The notes under the pieces were generated by a model. The model searched no databases, was not told the origin of the DNA, and saw only the letters and a list, made by a program, of their open reading frames with translations. Both the position numbers and the translations under genes were made by a program. Of a DNA stretch of 64,000 bases, positions 35,450 through 44,709 are shown in pieces. How positions within the stretch are numbered: position 1 is the stretch's first letter; every line of letters begins with the position of its first letter. The stretch spans positions 71,907-135,906 of the forward strand of contig DDTN01000006.1 of assembly GCA_002344355.1 (NCBI GenBank). Reading direction: 5' to 3'. The stretch is from Proteobacteria bacterium UBA2363. GTDB taxonomy: Bacteria > Pseudomonadota > Gammaproteobacteria > Xanthomonadales > UBA2363.

Positions 35450-36934
35450 ATGAACCTGCGAACGCTGCCCGTCCTGCCCTTCGTCCTCCTGCTCGGCGCC
35501 TGCGCCGCCCAGCCTTCGCGCACCACGCCGCCGGCCGGCGGCAACGGCGACCGCGAGACCGCCGTCCTGTACGAGCGGCTCGGCCGTGCCGCCGACCGTT
35601 TCGCCGAGGGCACCCGTCTGCTGGCCGCAGGCGATGCCCGTGGCAACCCCGAGCGCGATGCCGCGCTCGAGGAGCTTCGCATCGCCGGCGACCGCTGCGT
35701 CGCCCTGCCGCAGTGCGACGGCAGCCGCTTCCTGGCGACCTACGAGGCGCTGGTCCGCGAGGCGGCGCAGGCCGGCACGCGCGGCGACCGTCCCGAGGCG
35801 GAACCGGCGACGATCGAGGCGCACGCGACCTCGCCGGTGCTCGCGCAGCTTCCCGAGTCGCAGCGCACCATCACCCTGCTGCGCGGCCGCGACCTGGCGC
35901 AGGTGATCCAGCTCAACGAGCCGGTCAAGGCCGCCATCAACGAGTGGCTGACCTGGTTGCGGCCCAACCTCATCGAGGCCTGGGAGAACTACCAGTTCAT
36001 GCGCTTCATGATGTGGCCGGAATACGAGCAGGCCGGGCTGCCCGAGGCCCTGCTGTTCGCGATCATGGCGCGCGAATCGCAGGGCAAGGTGCACGCGGTG
36101 TCGCACGCCGGCGCCGCCGGTCCGCTGCAGTTCATGCCGGCCACCGGCGCCCGCTTCGGGCTGGGCCGCAACGAGGCCGGCTTCGACACCCGTTACGACC
36201 CGCGCCTGGCGACGCGCGCGCAGGTGCGCTACCTCAACGAGCAGTTCGACCGCCTGAACGAGAACCTGGAACTGGTGGTGGCCGCCTACAACGGCGGCGA
36301 GGGACGCCTTGCACGGCTATCGGGCAACGGCAGCCGCAGCCTGTGGGATGCCGAGGTGTTCGGCGCCCTGCCGCGGGAGACGCAGATCTACGTGCCGATG
36401 GTGCTGGCGGCGGCCTGGCTGTTCCTGCATCCGGAGCAGTACGGCCTGGAGTTCCCGCGCCTGGACACCCGGCCGGCCGTGATCACCCTGCGTCGCGCGG
36501 CGTCCATCAACGAGCTGGCGGTGTGCCTCGGCCACGCCGGCAACGTCCGGACCGGCTGGTTCCGGGCGCTGCGCAACCTCAACCCCCAGTACGACAACAA
36601 GCAGGTGCTGCCGGAAGGGACCCAGCTGGAGGTGCCGGCCGTGGTGGTGCCGGCCTACCAGCGCGACTGCGTGCAGGGACCGCTGGCCCAGGTCGCCGCC
36701 GAGCTCAACGGCGCCCGGCTGCCGGTCAGTCCCCTGCCGCTCGCGGCGCGCGCCGGGGGCGCTGACCCGGCACGGCCCGGCCGGGTGCACACGGTCCGCA
36801 GCGGCGAGACCCTGTACGCCATCGCGACCCGCAACCGCTGCAACATGGTGGCGCTGGCACGGGCGAACCACATCCGCGGCCCCAACTACGCGATCCGCCC
36901 GGGCCAGAGGATCGACCTCTCGGTCTGCCGCTGA
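35450..36934 (+). CDS. MltD-like membrane-bound lytic transglycosylase with LysM
   Basis: A 494-residue lipoprotein (lipobox LLLGAC, Cys about residue 18). The GH23 catalytic domain lies at about 190-330: AIMARESQGKVHAVSHAGAAGPLQFMPATG with the catalytic Glu, then VVAAYNGGEGRLARL. A middle extension follows, then a C-terminal LysM (about 445-494; HTVRSGETLYAIATRNRC...). It cleaves peptidoglycan to 1,6-anhydromuropeptides at the outer-membrane inner leaflet. A TAGACT box (35437-35442) is 7 nt before the ATG. Confidence 0.9.
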   Translation: MNLRTLPVLPFVLLLGACAAQPSRTTPPAGGNGDRETAVLYERLGRAADRFAEGTRLLAAGDARGNPERDAALEELRIAGDRCVALPQCDGSRFLATYEALVREAAQAGTRGDRPEAEPATIEAHATSPVLAQLPESQRTITLLRGRDLAQVIQLNEPVKAAINEWLTWLRPNLIEAWENYQFMRFMMWPEYEQAGLPEALLFAIMARESQGKVHAVSHAGAAGPLQFMPATGARFGLGRNEAGFDTRYDPRLATRAQVRYLNEQFDRLNENLELVVAAYNGGEGRLARLSGNGSRSLWDAEVFGALPRETQIYVPMVLAAAWLFLHPEQYGLEFPRLDTRPAVITLRRAASINELAVCLGHAGNVRTGWFRALRNLNPQYDNKQVLPEGTQLEVPAVVVPAYQRDCVQGPLAQVAAELNGARLPVSPLPLAARAGGADPARPGRVHTVRSGETLYAIATRNRCNMVALARANHIRGPNYAIRPGQRIDLSVCR

Positions 36935-37021
36935 GGGCCGCCGGGCCCCGGCAGCGGACCGACGCCGGCCTGCCGCGCGCACGCGTGCGAGCAGGCGCAC
37001 CCGGCAAGGCCGCCATCTGGT

Positions 37022-38677
37022 TCAGGGCCTGGCGTTGGCCAGGGCGCTGGCGATCTCCTCCAGCGCGACGGCGCCGCCGCCACGGCATCGCGCCAGCAGC
37101 GCGCCGATGTCCGCCGGCGGCCGGTCGAACAGCGCCTCGATCAGCGCGGACAGGTCGCCGATCAGGCGCGCGCGCGCATCCGCCGGCCCGGCATCGGCGG
37201 TTGCGCCGTCGCGGTCGCCGAACGGCGCGTCGGGATCCACGGGCGACAGGCGGATCTGTCCGCCCGGCTGGATGCGCACCTGGCCGGCATGCAGGGTCCA
37301 CGGCACCACGCGGCCGGCATGCAGCGCCGACAGCGCGGCCACCACCCGGCGCGCCAGCAGCAGGCCCACGGCCGCCGGGGGTGGTCCGTTCCGGGCCAGC
37401 AGGTCGGCCAGCGAACGGCCCGCCAGCTCCTCGATGGCGATCAGCAGGTGGGCCTGGTGCTGGCCGACGTGCACGACCCGCTGCAGCGCCGGGTGGTGCA
37501 CCTGTGCCGCCCGTTTCATCTCCGCCCCCAGGCGGAACGCGAGCGCGGTGCGGCGGGCCTGGCCGCGCAGGAACACCAGCAGGTCGACCAGGCCGCCCTC
37601 CTGGCGATCCAGCGCCCGCAGCCGCTCCACACCGGGCGCGGAGGGCAGGCGCGCGAGCGCCTGGAAGCGCTCGGGCAGGGCGGTACTGCACGCCGCGAGG
37701 TCGCTGGCCGGCGGCGCCGCGGCCGGTGCCGTACCGTCCAGCCAGGCGATCAGCAGGGCGCTGGCATCGCCTCCGCCGGCGTCCTCGCGGCGGGTCGGCC
37801 GGCGCGCGGACGCCGCCGCGCGTCGATGCCGCCAGGCGAACCACAGGGCCAGGGCCATGAGGGTGGCCGCGACGCCTGCCAGGATCTGGGCCGTCCGCTG
37901 TCGGGCCATCCTCGCGCGTCGCTCGGCAACCGGCAGGTAAGCCTCCACCCGCGCCTCGCCCTCCAGGTCGGGCAGCGCCATCCGCTGCAGGCCATCCTGG
38001 CCGGCCGGCGCGTCCGCCGGACTCGCGCCCGGGCTTCCGAGGCGCGTTCCGCCATCGAGGATCTCGAGCGCCAGGTCGACGCCGCTCTGGCGGGCGATCG
38101 TGGCCAGGTCGACGGGCGACACCGGTCGCGCGAACACCAGCACGCCGTGCAGCAGCGGGCCCTGGCGCACCGGCGAGAGGGCGACGCTGGCCGGGCCGCC
38201 GGCGACCGTCCAGAAGCCACCCGCAGCCGCTCCGCTGGCGAGGACCGCGGCGACGCCCGGCAGGTCGTCGCCGCGGTCCGCGGCAGCCTGCAGCAGGCCC
38301 ACGGACAGGACCTGCCGCCCAGCGCTGTCGAGCAGCATCACCCCGGGCACCTGGTCGGCATCGACCCGCTCGTCGAGCAGGTCGCGCAACGAGAAGGCAT
38401 CGACCGGGCTGCGCGCCAGGGCCGCCGCGACATAGGCGGCAAAGCCCCTGTCGTCGGCCAGCCGCTGCACCTGCGCGGCGAGTTCGGCCTGCTGGGCCTG
38501 CAGCGCAGCATTCACGAGGGCCAGGCCGGCCTGGGGCCGCGACCGGATTTCCGCACGCAGGGCGGCGGCCTCCTGCCAGGACCAGGCCAGGGAGACCGCG
38601 GCGACGACGGCGGCCAACGCCGCCGCCAGGCGGGCCGTCAGCATGCCGGCCGGGGCAGCGTCACCTGGCCGGGCCAT
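37022..38677 (-). CDS. membrane sensor with degenerate protein-kinase-like domain
   Basis: About 551 residues. There is a membrane anchor (12-34), an extracytoplasmic Cache-like domain (~50-250; VPGVMLLDSAGRQVLSVG...), a second helix (~264-283) and a cytosolic part. From about 350 the order of segments matches an eukaryotic-like kinase: EMKRAAQVHHPALQRVVHVG, HLLIAIEELAGRSLADLLA, VVAALSALHAGRVVPWTLHA. The HRD motif is PWT, the catalytic-loop Asn is Gln, and DFG reads SPVD, so it is probably a pseudokinase. The start is uncertain: ATG 38677 overlaps the upstream gene by 17 nt, ATG 38644 follows it. It is co-transcribed with the cupredoxin lipoprotein. Confidence 0.7.
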   Translation of the reverse strand: MARPGDAAPAGMLTARLAAALAAVVAAVSLAWSWQEAAALRAEIRSRPQAGLALVNAALQAQQAELAAQVQRLADDRGFAAYVAAALARSPVDAFSLRDLLDERVDADQVPGVMLLDSAGRQVLSVGLLQAAADRGDDLPGVAAVLASGAAAGGFWTVAGGPASVALSPVRQGPLLHGVLVFARPVSPVDLATIARQSGVDLALEILDGGTRLGSPGASPADAPAGQDGLQRMALPDLEGEARVEAYLPVAERRARMARQRTAQILAGVAATLMALALWFAWRHRRAAASARRPTRREDAGGGDASALLIAWLDGTAPAAAPPASDLAACSTALPERFQALARLPSAPGVERLRALDRQEGGLVDLLVFLRGQARRTALAFRLGAEMKRAAQVHHPALQRVVHVGQHQAHLLIAIEELAGRSLADLLARNGPPPAAVGLLLARRVVAALSALHAGRVVPWTLHAGQVRIQPGGQIRLSPVDPDAPFGDRDGATADAGPADARARLIGDLSALIEALFDRPPADIGALLARCRGGGAVALEEIASALANARP

Positions 38678-39728
38678 AGCTGCTGCCGTCGATCCGCTGG
38701 TGCTGGGGGATCAACGGACGATCGACCACCAGCACGATGTCCTCCAGTCGCCGGTCGCCGGCAGCGATCGGCCGTTGCCACGGCTCGGCCCGGGGGTGCC
38801 AGATCTCCAGTCGTCCGCCGCCGGCGGGCACGCCGTCGAACCGGAATCCGCCGTCGGCCGACACGCGCGCCGCGAACGGGGTGTCGGCCACCACGACGGC
38901 CGCATACATGCCGTAGTGCACGTTGCAGAACACCATCACGACACCGGGCGCGCCCAGGACGACATCGGCACTCTCGCCTTCGCCATAGAGGCCGAGATCG
39001 AAGCGGTTCCCCGGCGTGTCCGAGAACACGTTGTGCAGCACCTCGTCGTCGTTGGGAAAGGCGACGGTGCTGCCCACCGGCACGACCAGCGTGGTCGGCA
39101 GGAATCGCTTGCCGCGGGTGACGATGCTGAACCGGCCGGGTGGCGGCGCCGGGACCTGCCGTTGCGGCCGGTACAGGACCACGGAGTTCGCCAGCTCGGC
39201 GGCGTTCACGGCCTGGCCGCGGCCAGCCTGCAGGCGGATCGTTCCCTGCAGCACACGCGACCCGGTCGTCGGCAGCCCGTCCTGAGACCCCCCGGCAGGG
39301 GCGGGCGCAGGATCGGTCGGCGGCACCGCTCGTGGCGCAGGCGCCGGTCGGGGTCCCGCGGCGGCCGCCGGGGCCGGCGCAGGCGCCGGCGCAGGCGCAG
39401 GGGCAGGGGCAGGCGCAGGGGCAGGGGCAGGCGCAGGCGCAGGGGCAGGCGCAGGGGCAGGCGCAGGCGCAGGCGCTGGCGCAGGCGCTGGCGCGGACGA
39501 GGCCTCTGGCGAGGCCTGGCGCATTCCTGCCGCGGCCGCGGTCGATGGCGGCATGTCACCGGACGGTGGGGTCGCCGGCGAGTCCGGCGTTCCGGGCACG
39601 GGATCGGCGGCCCGGGCGTCCTCCGGCCCCGCCACCGGTGCCCGTGCGGGCGGTGGCGGCACCGAGGCGCAGGCGGACAGGACGAGGGCCATGGTCACGG
39701 CCACGGCGGAGCGGTAGCGGCGCTGCAT
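38661..39728 (-). CDS. lipoprotein with Ala-Pro spacer and cupredoxin-like domain
   Basis: About 355 residues. ATG 39728 is behind GAGGAA; lipobox LVLSAC (Cys about residue 19). A Pro/Ala segment (residues ~35-150) contains more than twenty consecutive Ala-Pro pairs. The C-terminal half resembles the plastocyanin-like methylamine-utilization family: SIVTRGKRFLPTTLVVPVGSTVAFPNDD, then LHNVFSDT and VMVFCNVHYGMYAAVVVAD. His, Cys, His and Met are spaced as type 1 copper ligands. It probably binds copper outside the cytoplasm. Its partner, if any, is the membrane sensor encoded next. Confidence 0.82.
   Translation of the reverse strand: MQRRYRSAVAVTMALVLSACASVPPPPARAPVAGPEDARAADPVPGTPDSPATPPSGDMPPSTAAAAGMRQASPEASSAPAPAPAPAPAPAPAPAPAPAPAPAPAPAPAPAPAPAPAPAPAAAAGPRPAPAPRAVPPTDPAPAPAGGSQDGLPTTGSRVLQGTIRLQAGRGQAVNAAELANSVVLYRPQRQVPAPPPGRFSIVTRGKRFLPTTLVVPVGSTVAFPNDDEVLHNVFSDTPGNRFDLGLYGEGESADVVLGAPGVVMVFCNVHYGMYAAVVVADTPFAARVSADGGFRFDGVPAGGGRLEIWHPRAEPWQRPIAAGDRRLEDIVLVVDRPLIPQHQRIDGSSYGPAR
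39371..39508 (-). repeat. short tandem repeat encoding the Ala-Pro spacer
   Basis: Over twenty imperfect 6-bp units (GCNCCN in coding sense; GGCGCA/GGGGCA on the + strand) run without interruption and encode alternating Ala-Pro. The repeat preserves frame in 6-bp steps, so its length can vary without breaking the protein. Confidence 0.8.
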
Positions 39729-39862
39729 CTGAATTCCTCGGGGCGGTGGCATTGCCGCGCCGGGGGTGGCCCGCGTCGCTGCGGGACGGCGCCCGGTCGG
39801 GCGCCGCTACCTACGCGGGGATGCGGCCGGATGGATGCACCGGCCCGTGGCGGACGCCGCCG

Positions 39863-40708
39863 CTAGCCTGCGAGCAGCCCCAGCCGTTGCCCGACCCTGA
39901 CCTCCTGGCCCGGCGCGAACCGGTCCAGCCGGGCCTGGCCGGGTCCGAACAGGACGATGGCGGTGGAGCCGAAGTGGAAGCGGCCGAGTTCGGCGAAGCG
40001 CTCCAGCCGCCGGCTGCCGGCCGGATACTCGGTGACCCTGGCCGTCCGTCCGCGCGGCGCCTGGATCCAGCCGTCCCACACCGTCTCGATGCCGGCGACG
40101 ATCATCGCCCCGACCATCACCACCGCCAGCGGCCCGGTGTCGGTGTCGAAGTGGCAGACCAGGCGCTCGTTGCGCGCGAACACGCCGTCGATGCCCTCGA
40201 CGGTGACCGGCGCGACGCTGAACAGGCGGCCGGGCACGTAGGTGGTCCGGCGCAGGGTGCCGGCCACCGGCATGTGCACGCGGTGGTAGTTGCGCGGCTG
40301 CAGGTACACCGTGGCGAAACTGCCGCCGGCATAGGCGGCGGCGTCGCCGGCGTCGCCGACCAGGGCCGCCAGCGAGTAGTCCCGGCCCTTGGCCTGCAGG
40401 ATGCGGTCGCCGTCGATCTCGCCGACGGCGCTGATCCGGCCGTCGGCCGGCACCAGCACGGCGCGCGGGTCGGGGTCCGCCTGCCGGGCGCCGGGCCGCA
40501 GGGCGCGGGTGAAGAAGGCATCGAAGCTGGGGTAGTGGTCGGGGTCGGCGCTCTCCGACTCCGACAGGTCGATGCCGAACTGCCTGACCGCCCCGCGGAT
40601 CTGCAGGTTCTTCAGCGGCCGCCAGCGGATCGCGCCCCACTGGCGCGCCAGCGCCGTCAGCAGGTGGTGCGGCAGCAGCTTCTGCAGCAGCAGGTAGGCG
40701 CCCCGCAT
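39863..40708 (-). CDS. psd: phosphatidylserine decarboxylase proenzyme
   Basis: A 281-residue membrane-associated enzyme making phosphatidylethanolamine. The self-cleavage motif is FGSTAIVLFG near residue 250, giving the pyruvoyl alpha chain from Ser; other conserved parts are LVPADGRISAVGEI and PRNYHRVHMPVAG with the catalytic His. ATG 40708 overlaps the SCO1 stop (ATGA), and the much longer frame upstream is antisense shadow. Confidence 0.96.
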   Translation of the reverse strand: MRGAYLLLQKLLPHHLLTALARQWGAIRWRPLKNLQIRGAVRQFGIDLSESESADPDHYPSFDAFFTRALRPGARQADPDPRAVLVPADGRISAVGEIDGDRILQAKGRDYSLAALVGDAGDAAAYAGGSFATVYLQPRNYHRVHMPVAGTLRRTTYVPGRLFSVAPVTVEGIDGVFARNERLVCHFDTDTGPLAVVMVGAMIVAGIETVWDGWIQAPRGRTARVTEYPAGSRRLERFAELGRFHFGSTAIVLFGPGQARLDRFAPGQEVRVGQRLGLLAG

Positions 40709-41334
40709 CAGGCGCCGCGTCCGGCCAGCAGGCGCAGGTCGTGGACGATCGCGTCGACCCGCAGGGGCGGCCTGACCAGGGCGACCAGGCGGCCGTCCGG
40801 ATCGACGATCGCCAGGTGGGCGCTGTGGTCGACGGTGTAGTCCTCGCCCTCGGGCGGGTCGCGCAGGTAGATCATGCCGAGCTGCCGGGTGAACGGCAGC
40901 AGGGCCTCGTGGCCGGCGGTGGCGGCGACGATCGTGGGGCTGAAGTAGCGGGCGTAGTCGGCGAGCAGCGCCGGCTCGTCGCGCTCGGGGTCCACCGACA
41001 CGAAATACAGGCCGGGCAGGGCGCCGGCGTCGGCGGGCCAGGCGCGCTCGAGGTCGCGGAACACGGCGAGCGTCTGCGGGCAGACGTCGGGGCAATGGGT
41101 GAAACCGATGAACACCAGGTTCCACCGGCCGCGCCAGTCGGCCAGCGTCAGGGCGCTGCCGTCCGGGCGCTGCAGGGCGAAGTCCTCGAGCGCGCGCGGT
41201 ACCGGATAGACCAGCGCGGCGCGGGTGGCCGGGGCGTCGTCGGCTGCGTACCAGCGCTGGCCCAGGAACAGGCCGAGGGCGCCGGCCAGCGCCGCCGCGG
41301 CGATCAGCCAGGGCAGGGAACGGGCGGTGTTCAT
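40708..41334 (-). CDS. SCO1/SenC-type copper chaperone
   Basis: A 208-residue membrane-anchored thioredoxin-fold protein. After one N-terminal helix (about 8-28) the copper site THCPDVCPQTL (CxxxC) and the distal histidine in DYTVDHSAHLAIVD form the SCO copper-binding set. It normally delivers copper to the CuA site of cytochrome oxidase. ATG 41334 is 7 nt after a TATACT box on this strand (41342-41347). No oxidase subunit genes are nearby; it is coupled to psd. Confidence 0.92.
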   Translation of the reverse strand: MNTARSLPWLIAAAALAGALGLFLGQRWYAADDAPATRAALVYPVPRALEDFALQRPDGSALTLADWRGRWNLVFIGFTHCPDVCPQTLAVFRDLERAWPADAGALPGLYFVSVDPERDEPALLADYARYFSPTIVAATAGHEALLPFTRQLGMIYLRDPPEGEDYTVDHSAHLAIVDPDGRLVALVRPPLRVDAIVHDLRLLAGRGA

Positions 41335-41437
41335 GGGCGCGAGTATAGCGGCCGCCGGTGAACCGGCCGCGTACGCGCCCACGGCCGGCCGGGCTTCCGC
41401 TACGCTGGCGGGCTGAATGCAACCGCCAGGCAGGGCC

Positions 41438-42358
41438 ATGACCGAGCTGCGCAGCATCCGCGACTTCATCCGCTTCGGCGCCAGCGAGTTCGGCCGTGCC
41501 GGGCTCAGCTTCGGCCACAGCTACGACAACGCGCTCGACGAGGCGACCCAGCTGGTCCTGCACGCCCTGCACCTGCCGCACGACCTGTCGCCGGTCTACG
41601 CCTCGGCGCGGCTGACCGCGGACGAGCGCGCCCAGGTCCTGGCGCTGCTTAGGCGGCGCATCGACGAGCGGGTGCCGGCCTGCTACCTGACCGGCGAAGC
41701 CTGGTTCGCCGGCCTGTGCTTCCGTTCCGACCCGCGCGCCCTGGTGCCGCGTTCGCCGATCGCCGAGCTGATCGAGGCGGGCTTCTCGCCCTGGGCCGAC
41801 GGCGTCGAGGTGTCGCGTGCGCTCGACCTGTGCACCGGAAGCGGCTGCATCGGCATCGCCATGGCCGTGCACAACCCGGGCTGGCAGGTCGACTGCGTGG
41901 ACATCAGCGCCGACGCGCTGGCGCTCGCCGCCGAGAACGTCGAGCGCTTCGAGGTCGGCGACCGGGTCCGCCTGCTGCGCTCGGACCTGTTCGCCGCGCT
42001 GCAGGGCGAACGGTACGACCTGATCGTCAGCAACCCGCCCTACGTGACCCACGACGAGTACGCGGCGATGCCCGCCGAGTACGCCCACGAGCCCCGGCTC
42101 GGGCTGACCGCCGGCGACGACGGCCTCGATCTGGCCCTGGCGATCCTCGGCGAAGCCGCCGATCACCTCAGCGAGGACGGCGTGCTGGTGGTCGAGGTCG
42201 GCGAGTCGCAGCGCGCCCTGGAACGGCTGCTGCCGGCCGTGCCGTTCGCCTGGATCGAGTTCCGGGTCGGCCAGATGGGCGTCTTCGCGCTGACCCGCGA
42301 GGACCTGGTCGCGCACGCCGGCGGGATCGCCGCGGCGCAGAGGACCAGGAGCGGCTGA
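41438..42358 (+). CDS. prmB: ribosomal protein L3 N5-glutamine methyltransferase
   Basis: A 306-residue HemK-family enzyme. SAM motif LDLCTGSGCIGIA (about 135), catalytic NPPYVT (about 203) that binds the target Gln amide, and the PrmB-type N-terminal helical domain (TELRSIRDFIRFGASEF). ATG 41438 follows GGCAGGG; an in-frame ATG at 41417 is possible. Linkage to aroC, three bases downstream, is the usual prmB context. Confidence 0.95.
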   Translation: MTELRSIRDFIRFGASEFGRAGLSFGHSYDNALDEATQLVLHALHLPHDLSPVYASARLTADERAQVLALLRRRIDERVPACYLTGEAWFAGLCFRSDPRALVPRSPIAELIEAGFSPWADGVEVSRALDLCTGSGCIGIAMAVHNPGWQVDCVDISADALALAAENVERFEVGDRVRLLRSDLFAALQGERYDLIVSNPPYVTHDEYAAMPAEYAHEPRLGLTAGDDGLDLALAILGEAADHLSEDGVLVVEVGESQRALERLLPAVPFAWIEFRVGQMGVFALTREDLVAHAGGIAAAQRTRSG

Positions 42359-42360
42359 CC

Positions 42361-43446
42361 ATGTCGCACAACACCTTCGGCCACCTGTTCCGGGTCACCA
42401 CCTTCGGCGAGAGCCACGGTCCCGCGATCGGCTGCGTCATCGACGGCTGCCCGCCCGGCCTGGCGATCGCCCCCGAGGATTTCGCGGCCGACCTCGCCCG
42501 TCGCGCCACCGGCCGCAGCCGGCACACCAGCCAGCGCCGGGAGGCCGACCAGGTCGAGATCCTCTCGGGGGTCCACGGCGGCCGCACCACCGGCACCCCG
42601 GTCGCCCTGCTGGTGCGCAACACCGACGCCCGCAGCAAGGACTACGACGACCTCGCCGACGTGTTCCGGCCCGGCCATGCCGACTTCACCTACCAGGCCA
42701 AGTACGGCATCCGCGACCATCGCGGCGGTGGCCGCGCCTCGGCGCGCGAGACCACCATGCGGGTCGCCGCCGGGGTGCTGGCCAAGCGCCTGCTGGCGGA
42801 ACGCTTCGGCACCGTCGTCCGCGGCCATGTCGCGCAGATCGGCGAGCTGCGGCCGGCACGCTTCGACGCAGCCGCGGTCGAGCGCAATCCGTTCTTCTGG
42901 CCGGACCCCGACATGGTGCCGGCGCTGGAGGCCTACATGGACGCCCTGCGCAAGTCCGGCGACTCCATCGGCGCCCGCGTCGAGGTGGTCGCCCATCCGG
43001 TGCCGCCAGGCCTGGGCGCGCCGCTGTACGGCAAGCTCGACGCCGAGCTGGCGGCCGCCCTGATGTCGATCAACGCCGTCAAGGGCGTCGAGATCGGCGA
43101 CGGCTTCGCCGTGGTCGCCCAGAAGGGCAGCGGGCACCGCGACGCCATCCTCCCCGGCGGCTTCGCCAGCAACCATGCCGGTGGCATCCTGGGCGGCATC
43201 AGCAGCGGCCAGCCGGTGACCTGCGCGATCGCCCTGAAGCCGACTTCCAGCCTCCGCCTTCCCGTGGATTCCATCGACTCCGACGGCCGGCCGGTGTCGG
43301 TCGAGGTCAAGGGCCGCCACGACCCCTGCGTCGGCATTCGCGCGGTCCCGATCGCCGAGGCGATGGTCGCCCTGGTGCTGGCGGACCAGTACCTGCGCCA
43401 CCGCGGCCAGTGCGGCGAGCCCGCCATGGAGAGACCCGACCGATGA
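42361..43446 (+). CDS. aroC: chorismate synthase
   Basis: A 361-residue FMN-dependent enzyme that converts EPSP to chorismate, the last common aromatic step. Signatures are GESHGPAIGCVIDGCPPG at the start, GIRDHRGGGRASARET in the middle and the conserved GHRDAILPGG...SNHAGGILGGISSGQP block. It starts two bases after prmB and its stop overlaps the asd start (ATGA), so the three are one operon. Confidence 0.97.
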   Translation: MSHNTFGHLFRVTTFGESHGPAIGCVIDGCPPGLAIAPEDFAADLARRATGRSRHTSQRREADQVEILSGVHGGRTTGTPVALLVRNTDARSKDYDDLADVFRPGHADFTYQAKYGIRDHRGGGRASARETTMRVAAGVLAKRLLAERFGTVVRGHVAQIGELRPARFDAAAVERNPFFWPDPDMVPALEAYMDALRKSGDSIGARVEVVAHPVPPGLGAPLYGKLDAELAAALMSINAVKGVEIGDGFAVVAQKGSGHRDAILPGGFASNHAGGILGGISSGQPVTCAIALKPTSSLRLPVDSIDSDGRPVSVEVKGRHDPCVGIRAVPIAEAMVALVLADQYLRHRGQCGEPAMERPDR

Positions 43447-44462
43447 ACCCCTCCCCCCGAATCGCCGTGGTCGGCGCCACCGGCGCCGTCGGCGAAGCCC
43501 TGCTCGAGATCCTCGGTCAACGCGGCTTCCCGTTCTCCGACCTGGTGCCGCTGGCCAGCGCCCGTTCCGCCGGCGGCCAGGTGCGCTGCCGCGGCCGCGA
43601 CTGGACCGTGCGCGAGCTCGACGGCTTCGACTTCGCCGGCATCGACATCGCCTTCTTCTCGGCCGGCGGCGCGGTCTCGGCGCTGCACGCGCCGCGCGCC
43701 GCGGCGGCCGGCGCGGTGGTGATCGACAACACCTCGCACTTCCGCAACGAGCCCGACGTGCCCCTGGTGGTGGCCGAGGTCAATCCCGGCGACCTGGCCG
43801 GGCGCCCGCGCGGCATCGTCGCCAATCCCAACTGCTCGACCATGCAGATGATGGTGGCGCTGGCGCCGCTGCACCGGGCGGTCGGCATCGAGCGGATCAA
43901 CGTCGCCAGCTACCAGTCGGTGTCCGGCGCCGGCCGCGCGGCGATGGAGGAGCTGGGCCGCCAGACCGCCCGCCTGCTCAACTTCCAGGACGCGGCGCCC
44001 GAACGCTTCCCGGTGCAGATCGCGTTCAACCTGATCCCCCAGATCGACGAGTTCACGGACAACGGATATACCCGCGAGGAAATGAAGATGGTCTGGGAGA
44101 CCCGCAAGATCCTCGGCGACCCGGCGATCGGCGTGAACCCGACCTGCGTGCGGGTGCCGGTGTTCTACGGCCATGCCCTGGCGTGCCACGTCGAGACCCG
44201 CGAGGCGATCACCCCCGGGCAGGCGCGTGCGCTGCTGGCGGCGGCGCCCGGCGTGGTGGTGGTCGACGAACCCAGGCCGGGCGGCTGGCCGACGCCGGTG
44301 ACCCATGCCGCGGGCACCGATCCGGTCTATGTCGGGCGTCTGCGCGCCGACCCGTCGCACCCGCGCGGGCTGGCCCTGTGGATCGTCGCCGACAATATCC
44401 GCAAGGGGGCGGCGCTGAATGCTGTTCAGCTGGCCGAAATCTTGGTAAAAGACGTGGCGTGA
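43443..44462 (+). CDS. asd: aspartate-semialdehyde dehydrogenase
   Basis: A 339-residue NADPH enzyme of the lysine/threonine/methionine branch. The N-terminal GATGAVGEALLEIL Rossmann motif, the catalytic cysteine in ANPNCSTMQM (about residue 130), and the active-site region QSVSGAGRAAMEEL are all present. It overlaps aroC by ATGA. The end of the gene contains the fimV promoter. Confidence 0.97.
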   Translation: MNPSPRIAVVGATGAVGEALLEILGQRGFPFSDLVPLASARSAGGQVRCRGRDWTVRELDGFDFAGIDIAFFSAGGAVSALHAPRAAAAGAVVIDNTSHFRNEPDVPLVVAEVNPGDLAGRPRGIVANPNCSTMQMMVALAPLHRAVGIERINVASYQSVSGAGRAAMEELGRQTARLLNFQDAAPERFPVQIAFNLIPQIDEFTDNGYTREEMKMVWETRKILGDPAIGVNPTCVRVPVFYGHALACHVETREAITPGQARALLAAAPGVVVVDEPRPGGWPTPVTHAAGTDPVYVGRLRADPSHPRGLALWIVADNIRKGAALNAVQLAEILVKDVA

Positions 44463-44493
44463 TCTATAGTTGCGCCGCAGTTATGAGACTGCG
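44442..44493 (+). promoter_or_regulatory. fimV promoter and 5'-leader hairpin
   Basis: TTGGTA (44442-44447), a 17-nt spacer and TATAGT (44465-44470) form a good sigma-70 promoter overlapping the asd stop. The expected start is near 44476. A 6-bp hairpin CGCAGT/ACTGCG (44476-44493) sits at the very beginning of the transcript. The leader is then about 230 nt long before the fimV ATG at 44710. Confidence 0.75.
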
Positions 44494-44709
44494 TCACACT
44501 TTGGCCCCGGTAGCGGGGGCCGGCGCGCGGGCCGAGTCGGGTGCGCGGGCGACGGGGGTGGCGCGGGGCAGGGGAAGTCGCCGGCAGGTCCTGTCGCCCG
44601 ATCGGGCGCGGGTCCGGGCCGGTGCAGCGGGATCCGGCCGCCACCGCCGGCACCGCCGCGGCGCGGATGGTCCGCAGCGGCGTCCAGTCATCCGGGGGAG
44701 TCACCGAGC

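Noticed and set aside
37022..38677. Active serine/threonine kinase
   Set aside because: The HRD, catalytic Asn and DFG positions are replaced by PWT, Gln and SPVD.
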